This document shows positions 58,588-64,000 of a stretch of DNA of 64,000 bases, one piece after another. The position numbers were made by a program, and so were the translations under genes. Position 1 is the first letter of the stretch, and each line of letters begins with the position of its first letter. Under the pieces are notes generated by a model that did no database searches, was not told where the DNA came from, and saw only the letters and a program-made list of their open reading frames with translations. Source of the DNA: Bacteroidales bacterium UBA7258. GTDB taxonomy: Bacteria; Bacteroidota; Bacteroidia; Bacteroidales; UBA932. The DNA lies in assembly GCA_002472565.1 (NCBI GenBank), contig DKSK01000010.1:25505-89504 (forward strand), written 5' to 3'.

Positions 58588-59745
58588 TCAATAGAGATTG
58601 GCTTTGCCGGGGTTCTCGCCGACCTCTTCCTTGGTTATCCTCTTCTTGCCCATGGCATGCCAGACATAGGCGATATAGGCCACGACCAGAGGAATGAAGA
58701 GGGAGACAAAGAACATGACCCTCAGAGTGAAGACGCTCGAAGAGCTGTTCCTTATGGTCAGAGAGCTCTGAAGGGAGGTCCGGCTCGGGTAAAAGGCTGT
58801 GCCGTTGAAACCCGCTATGAAGAAAAGCGACATGACGACAAGTACAGTTCCGAGACCGGCAGGCCAGATTCCCCTTCTGGATTTGCCCGAAATTCCGAGG
58901 ACGATGCCTGCCAGAACGAGGACGACTCCGGCGAGGAAAAGCCCCGTCACGAACGGCATCTGAAGGAAATTATGGAGATATTTTCCTTTCTCCATGAACA
59001 CGCTTCCGTCAGAGGCGACAGCGTAGCCGGACCTTGTCAGAAGAATGACAAGCCATGAAAGGAAGAAGAGAAGGAAAGGCAGGGCAAGGATCATGACAGC
59101 CTTCTTCGACCTTCTGGCTATCACCTCGTCCTCAATGTCGTTCTGCATGTAGAGGTTGCCAAGAATCATGGTAAGGAAGGTGACCGCCAGGCCGAGAAGC
59201 ATGGCATGGCCGTCGGCAAGGGTCTCAAGTCCATGCCAGGAGTTTCCCCATGAACTTATGATCCTTTCAGAAGGAAGACCCAGCCTTGCGATGGCCTCCT
59301 TGTCGACGGTAAAGTCCGAACCCGTGAAGAAGGTTCCGACCGCCGCTCCGATGAGCAGAGGGGCAAGTATTCCGTTGATTACAAGGAAAGTCTGGAAGGC
59401 TTTTGAGCCGAGAAGATTGCCCTTTTTGTTCTGGAATTCGTAGGATACGGCCTGGAAAACGAAGGTCAGCAGAATCAGCATCCAAACCCAATAGGCTCCG
59501 CCGAAACTCGTGCTGTAAAAGAGCGGGAAGGAGGCGAAGAAGGCTCCGCCGAAGGTGACGAGGGTGGTGAAAGAGAGTTCCCACTTGCGCCCTGTGCTGT
59601 TGACTATCATTCTCTTGCGCAAAGCGTCATAGCCCCTGTCCCAAAGGGCGGCGTTCGCACCCTGGACGAACATAAGGAAAACCAGGAGCCCCGCCAGCAA
59701 GGCCACGAGAATCCACCAGTATGCTTGCAGAAATTCGAGTGTCAT
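58588..59745 (-). CDS. cydB: Cytochrome bd quinol oxidase subunit II
   Basis: 385-residue integral membrane subunit with about nine helices. N-terminal LQAYWWILVALLAGLLVFLMFVQGAN matches the CydB start, and GGAFFASFPLFYSTSFGGAYW and GTFFTGSDF are conserved segments. It pairs with CydA for high-affinity O2 reduction. It starts 11 nt after cydA. Confidence 0.95.
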   Translation of the reverse strand: MTLEFLQAYWWILVALLAGLLVFLMFVQGANAALWDRGYDALRKRMIVNSTGRKWELSFTTLVTFGGAFFASFPLFYSTSFGGAYWVWMLILLTFVFQAVSYEFQNKKGNLLGSKAFQTFLVINGILAPLLIGAAVGTFFTGSDFTVDKEAIARLGLPSERIISSWGNSWHGLETLADGHAMLLGLAVTFLTMILGNLYMQNDIEDEVIARRSKKAVMILALPFLLFFLSWLVILLTRSGYAVASDGSVFMEKGKYLHNFLQMPFVTGLFLAGVVLVLAGIVLGISGKSRRGIWPAGLGTVLVVMSLFFIAGFNGTAFYPSRTSLQSSLTIRNSSSSVFTLRVMFFVSLFIPLVVAYIAYVWHAMGKKRITKEEVGENPGKANLY

Positions 59746-59756
59746 GATTCGTCCTC

Positions 59757-61259
59757 CTATGCTTTTGATGTTTCTTCAATTTCGGGTCCCTTCCTGAAAG
59801 CCTGGACCATGATTCTGATTTCGATGACGAGGAAGAGGGCGAAGACGCCCAGGAAGACAAAGAAAGTAGTCTTCACCGCCCCGGCGCTGAGGCTTGAAAT
59901 AGCCGCTTTTACAGGCAGGAGCCCCTGGATTGTCCATGGCTGGCGGCCCACTTCCGCCACCACCCAGCCGAACTGACCGGCGAGGTAGGCAAGAGGAATA
60001 GTGATTATTCCGAGCCATAGCAGCCATTTCCAATCCTGAAGCTTCTTCTTGTACATGGCGAAGAAGGCGAGCAGGAAGAGCAGGATACCGACCATGCCGA
60101 AACCTATCATGAGTCTGAAAGACCAGTAGACAAGAGGAACGTTAGGGATAAGTTCTTCCGGAGTATCAAGCTGGCCGTAGCCGAGGTACTTGACGTTTTC
60201 ATCCAAAATCTTGCGGAACTCCGAGGCCTTCTCCGGGTCGCTTTCCCGATTATCCCGGTAGCCCTTGAGAGCCGCGATGGCAGTCTTGCCCATGCTGATT
60301 TTTTCCGCGGCAGAAGGGACACAGACTCCGTCCTTGTCCGTGTAGCCCTTAAGGATGTCATTTATTCCCGGAACGTAACCATCAATGTCGTGAGTGGCTA
60401 GCAAAGAGAGCACGCCGGGCACCTCGATTCCGGGAACTATTGAGAATGGCGCCCTTCTGCCACCGTCCCACAGCCCCTCGGAGGCGGCCAGCTTCATCGG
60501 CTGGAACTCGGCGGCGTTGACCCCGGATCTGTCTCCGGAGATGAAACCTCCCAAGACGCCTGCCGCTCCGACAATCGCCCCTACTAGAGCGCTCTTCCTG
60601 GCGAATTCCACCTCTCTGTTCTTCAGCAGGAACCAGCAGGACATACCCAGCACGAAGGTGCCGCCTGTGAACCAGCCGCTAAGCACGGAGTGGAAAAACT
60701 TGTCTACCGCCACTGGATTGGACACTACCTCCCAGAATGCGGTGGCGGAAGCCATCTCGCTTCTCACCGTGTCCGGATTGAAGGTGGTACCTACCGGGTT
60801 CTGCATCCAGCCGTTGGCCACCAGAATCCAATAGGCGGAAATGGTGGCTCCTATGCCTGTCAGCCAAGTGGAGGCGAGATGGAATTTCGGGCTGACCTTG
60901 TCCCAGCCGAAAAACATCACGGCAAAGAAAGTGGCCTCCATGAAGAAGGCTATTATCCCCTCGATTGCGAGCGGCGCTCCGAAGAGGTCTCCTACGAACC
61001 AGGAATAGTTGCTCCAGTTTGTTCCGAATTGGAATTCGAGGATGAGTCCCGTGGCTATTCCCACAGCGAAATTGATGGCGAAGACTTTCATCCAGAATTT
61101 CGCCGTCTTTTTCCAGAATTCATCCTTCTTTACCAGATAGAGGGTCTCCATGATGGCCATTACGAGAGCAAGGCCGAGCGTCAGGGGAACGAAGAGCCAA
61201 TGGTAGGCGGCAGTCATTGCGAACTGAAGCCTCGACCAGGTGAATATCGCCGTATCCAT
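59757..61259 (-). CDS. cydA: Cytochrome bd quinol oxidase subunit I
   Basis: 500-residue heme-bearing subunit that oxidises quinol and reduces O2 to water without proton pumping. The N-terminal heme ligand is His20 in AAYHWLFVPLT. The GRQPW motif (VAEVGRQPWTIQGLLP) is intact, as is VPGVLSLLATHDIDG at the start of the quinol-binding Q-loop. The Q-loop region is of moderate length, about 100 residues. It belongs to the DUF4492-cydA-cydB operon; a 30-nt gap precedes it. Confidence 0.96.
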   Translation of the reverse strand: MDTAIFTWSRLQFAMTAAYHWLFVPLTLGLALVMAIMETLYLVKKDEFWKKTAKFWMKVFAINFAVGIATGLILEFQFGTNWSNYSWFVGDLFGAPLAIEGIIAFFMEATFFAVMFFGWDKVSPKFHLASTWLTGIGATISAYWILVANGWMQNPVGTTFNPDTVRSEMASATAFWEVVSNPVAVDKFFHSVLSGWFTGGTFVLGMSCWFLLKNREVEFARKSALVGAIVGAAGVLGGFISGDRSGVNAAEFQPMKLAASEGLWDGGRRAPFSIVPGIEVPGVLSLLATHDIDGYVPGINDILKGYTDKDGVCVPSAAEKISMGKTAIAALKGYRDNRESDPEKASEFRKILDENVKYLGYGQLDTPEELIPNVPLVYWSFRLMIGFGMVGILLFLLAFFAMYKKKLQDWKWLLWLGIITIPLAYLAGQFGWVVAEVGRQPWTIQGLLPVKAAISSLSAGAVKTTFFVFLGVFALFLVIEIRIMVQAFRKGPEIEETSKA

Positions 61260-61289
61260 ATACCTTGTTAGTAGTGTTATGTAATAATA

Positions 61290-61538
61290 TTAGTTCTTGT
61301 GATTATTTTCGAGAAAGACATTTCCTCCGGTGAGACTTTCTCCGACAATCTCTATCTTCTCATCCTCACTCTTTCCCGCCATGGCAGGTCTGAAGAAAAA
61401 GAGCCTCAGCACGCCGAAGAGTATGATGAGTTTGAGGATTATCAGAATCCACAGCGGCCTGCCCCAGGTCATGTTCCTGAAACCGTCGCGATAGAATGTC
61501 CACACGGAGCAGGCCGCTCTGCCGATGGCGTTTTTCAT
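61290..61538 (-). CDS. DUF4492 small membrane protein
   Basis: 82 residues with one membrane helix (about 28-48, PLWILIILKLIILFGVL) after a basic, aromatic N-terminus (VWTFYRDGFRNMTWG). It matches DUF4492, regularly found just upstream of cydA in Bacteroidota and some Campylobacterota. It may be a small structural or assembly subunit of the bd oxidase, comparable in role to CydX; this is inference. Confidence 0.85.
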   Translation of the reverse strand: MKNAIGRAACSVWTFYRDGFRNMTWGRPLWILIILKLIILFGVLRLFFFRPAMAGKSEDEKIEIVGESLTGGNVFLENNHKN

Positions 61539-61581
61539 CTTTGTTTAAATTTGCATAATTCAATTTTAACATAAAACGATG

Positions 61582-61612
61582 CAAAGTTACAAACATTCTC
61601 GATGCGTGCAAA
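61582..61612 (-). promoter_or_regulatory. Promoter for the DUF4492-cydAB operon
   Basis: Minus-strand TTTG (61612-61609) and TAACTTTG (61589-61582) are separated by 19 nt, a complete Bacteroidota promoter about 44 nt before the DUF4492 ATG. Confidence 0.75.
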
Positions 61613-61622
61613 TTTTTCTTTC

Positions 61623-61762
61623 AAAAGCCTTTAGGAGACGGTTTATTTTGGTATTTTAGGGGAATGAATGTGCCGTCAGTGGTCTGCTCCAGCGTAACAA
61701 CGCAGTGTGCATCAGGCTTTTCAGGGAATCGAGGCAGGCAGAGACAGCATATTTTGGTTAGA
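61623..61762 (+). promoter_or_regulatory. metH leader with possible but unproven riboswitch-like motifs
   Basis: The 140-nt leader contains GGGGAAT near 61659, then GTCTGCTCCAGCGTAAC near 61682-61698 and AGGCAGGCAGAGACAGC near 61732-61748. These resemble the cobalamin-riboswitch core blocks GGGAA, GTCCCGCnACTGTAA and AGYCAGGAGACCTGCC, but with mismatches and altered spacing. A short GCG/CGC hairpin is also present. TATTTTGG near 61645 is a poor -7 box. Confidence 0.25.
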
Positions 61763-64000
61763 TATGGGTATAAGAGATTTGATCGGCAAGAGGATTTTGG
61801 TCCTGGACGGGGCCATGGGAACGGCCATCCAGGCTTTCGGGCTGTGTGAACAAGACTTCAGGCAGAACCCATCTACAGGGGAGCGTCCTTTCAAAACGGC
61901 GGTGAGCTCGCTCTCCGGGGACAACGAGTGCCTCTGCCTCACCAGGCCGGATGTCATCGGCAAAATACACCGCAGCTACATCGAGGCCGGAGCCGACATC
62001 ATAGAGACCTGTTCCTTTGGTGCCAACCCGATTTCGCAGACAGAATACGGACTGGCGGATTATGCCGCCCGGATGGCCTTTGCCTCTGCAAAAATCGCGC
62101 GGGAGGCCGCCGACAGGGCCGTCAGAAAAGTCTTCGTGGCAGGCTCCATGGGCCCGACATCCAAGTCGCTAACTCTCGCTTCAGACCTCGGCAGGCCTTC
62201 TTACCGTCAGTACAGCTTCAGCGAAATGTGCGAGGCCTACCGCGTGCAGGCTAAGGCGCTGGTGGACGGCGGGGCTGACCTGCTCCTGCTGGAGACTTGC
62301 TTCGACGCCCTCAACACCAAGGCTGGGATCTATGCCATAGAGAAACTGGAAGACGAGGGACTGATTCCTTCCGGCTTTCCGCTGATAATATCGGTCTCCG
62401 CCAACGACAAGAGCGGACGCACCCTCACCGGCCAGACCATAGAGGCCTTCTGGACCAGCGTCCGCCACTACCCTCTCGCCGCCTTCGGACTTAATTGCTC
62501 TTTGGGCGCCGAGGACTTGGAGCCGCTGATCCGTGACGTGGCTTCGTTCTGCGACGTGCCGGTGATCTGCTATCCGAACGCCGGCCTCCCTAACGAGCTG
62601 GGACAATATGACCAGAAGCCTGAAGATTTCGCCAAGGCCGTCAGAAGGATGGCCGGGGAAGGGCTGATAGACATTATCGGTGGCTGCTGCGGCACTACCC
62701 CGGAGCACATCAGAGCCGCGAGGGAGGCAGTCCGGGATTTCAAGCCTCGCTCAGCCTATCCTCGGGAGGAAGGCCAGAAGCCGCTGACAGTCAGCGGCCT
62801 CGAAGCCTTCACAATAGATCCGTCGAAGAATTTCACGAATATCGGAGAGAGGACGAACGTGGCCGGTTCCAGGAAATTCGCGAAGCTCATAGCCGCAAAA
62901 GACTATGATTCAGCCCTCAAGATCGCCGCAGACCAGATCGCCAACGGAGCCAATATCATAGACATAAACATGGACGATGCCATGCTCGACTCCGGGACCG
63001 AGATGGAGACCTTCCTCCGCAGCATCTCTTCCGATCCTCTGGTCGCCAAGGCGGCTCTGATGATAGACAGTTCCCACTGGGAAACGATTCTCCTTGGCCT
63101 GGAGAATGCCCAGGGGCGCTGCGTCGTCAATTCGATCTCCCTGAAGGACGGAGAAGAAGACTTCCTTCGCAAGGCATGGACGATCCATGAAATGGGAGCC
63201 GCCATGGTCATCATGGCCTTCGACGAAAAGGGGCAGGCAACAAGCTACTCCCGCAAAATCGAGGTCTGCGAGAGGGCCTACAAGCTCCTTTCAGCCAGGG
63301 GCATACGGCCGGAAGAAATGATTTTCGACTGCAACGTTCTCTCTGTGGGGACCGGCATTGCCGAACACGCCGCCTACGGAATAGATTTCATCCGCGCGGT
63401 ACGTTGGATAAAAGAAAATCTTCCCGGAGCGAAAACCTCCGGCGGAATCAGCAATCTCTCCTTCGCTTTCAGGGGCAACAATAAGGTCAGGGAAGCCATG
63501 CACAGCGTCTTCCTCTACCATGCCATAAAAGCCGGCCTGGACATGGGCATAGTCAACCCCGGCATGCTTCAGGTCTATGACGGCATAGAGCCGGAGCTTC
63601 TCAAATGCTGCGAAGACGTCATCCTGGACAGGGACCCAGAGGCGACCGAAAGGCTGGTCGCCAAGGCTTCCGAAATCATGGCGGAAAAGGAAGCCGGGAA
63701 GGACGCCTCTCCTGCGGCCGCGGAAGCCTCGGTCCGGGAAGGAAGCCTGGAAGAGAGGCTTGCGGCCATGCTTGTCAGTGGCACGGAGGACAACCTTAAG
63801 GAGGATGTAATGGAAGCGCTCGGGAAGCTCTCATCGGCCGTCAAGGTAATAGAGGGTCCTCTCATGGCCGGCATGGAGAAGGTTGGAGAACTCTTCGGGG
63901 AGGGGAAAATGTTCCTTCCCCAGGTTGTCAAATCGGCCAAGGTTATGAGGGATGCAGTAAGCATTCTGGAGCCCTACATGAAAAAGGCCGGAGAGGAGGG
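61763..64000 (+). CDS. metH: Cobalamin-dependent methionine synthase (3' part cut by window edge)
   Basis: 746 codons are visible, open to the last base. It methylates homocysteine from 5-methyl-THF through cobalamin. The homocysteine-binding domain (1 to about 325) begins GKRILVLDGAMGT and has zinc ligands in GLNCSLGAEDL and IIGGCCGTTP. The pterin-binding domain (about 350-620) has NIGERTNVAGSRKF, NIIDINMDDAMLD and ISNLSFAFRG. The cobalamin cap helices begin near 655 (SLEERLAAMLVSGTEDNLKEDV, then KVGELFGEGKMFLPQVVKSA). The B12-binding His and the activation domain would lie beyond the window. Start ATG 61763 begins the conserved N-terminus. Confidence 0.96.

Noticed and set aside
1..64000. 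CRISPR arrays, insertion sequences or prophage genes
   Set aside because: No regularly spaced repeats, transposase, integrase or phage structural motifs were seen.

Overview
The window looks like a chromosomal segment from a Bacteroidales bacterium (phylum Bacteroidota). Three things support this: repeated TAnnTTTG promoter boxes, the -7 element of the Bacteroidota primary sigma factor; lineage-typical gene sets (ParAB with a DUF5683 protein and a LysM transglycosylase, FimB/Mfa2-type fimbriae, DUF4492-CydAB, a PiT transporter with a PhoU-like tail, a short adenylate kinase); and many lipoprotein signal peptides. By eye the base composition is a little over half G+C, high for the order. I cannot assign a genus. 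No prophage, transposase, CRISPR array or rRNA is visible, so this is largely a core-genome stretch with a few accessory blocks.

Layout. 1-4.7 kb: partial tRNA-Phe, then parA-parB, DUF5683 and a lytic transglycosylase (+). 4.7-6.5 kb: helix-hairpin-helix/barrel-like protein (-). 6.7-9.6 kb: hpt-adk-obg-PAP2 operon (+), converging on the tgt-lpt permease-dut-murF operon (-, 9.5-13.6 kb). 13.7-16.2 kb: nucleoside permease (+), small zinc-ribbon protein (-), ssb (+). 16.2-22.8 kb: a four-gene type V (FimB/Mfa2) fimbria operon placed directly behind ssb. 22.8-25.8 kb: cysD-cysN-cysH sulfate assimilation (-). 26-35.1 kb: metallophosphoesterase, then a Pst phosphate importer whose binding protein and PstC permease are one polypeptide, preceded by a two-part FAD/Fe-S dehydrogenase and an SLC1-family symporter (-). 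35.3-37.6 kb: a second, PiT-type phosphate transporter (-). 37.8-40.2 kb: phosphohexomutase and CBM9-like protein (-). 40.4-41.7 kb: THUMP-like methyltransferase (+). 41.9-46.7 kb: TolC-HlyD-NtrC-type regulator-histidine kinase operon (-), with a recognisable sigma-54 promoter and paired upstream dyads. 46.9-50 kb: bcp, ahpC and ahpF (peroxide defence). 50.2-54.6 kb: S9 peptidase and a TPR-TM-HTH regulator (+). 54.7-58.5 kb: a three-gene SPFH/GYF, four-TM and zinc-ribbon/TPR membrane module (+). 58.6-61.5 kb: cydB-cydA-DUF4492 (-). 61.8 kb to the end: metH, cut by the window edge.

Functionally the window covers chromosome segregation, cell-wall and lipid-precursor work, purine salvage, sulfate and phosphate uptake, micro-oxic respiration and peroxide detoxification. 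The parts most worth a second look are the PstS-PstC fusion within a redox gene operon, the sigma-54-controlled efflux operon with its tandem enhancer-like sites, the SPFH module, the membrane-spanning TPR-HTH regulator, and two residue-level oddities: a Tgt without its zinc cysteines, and an SLC1 symporter lacking the canonical acidic-substrate arginine and cation motif.
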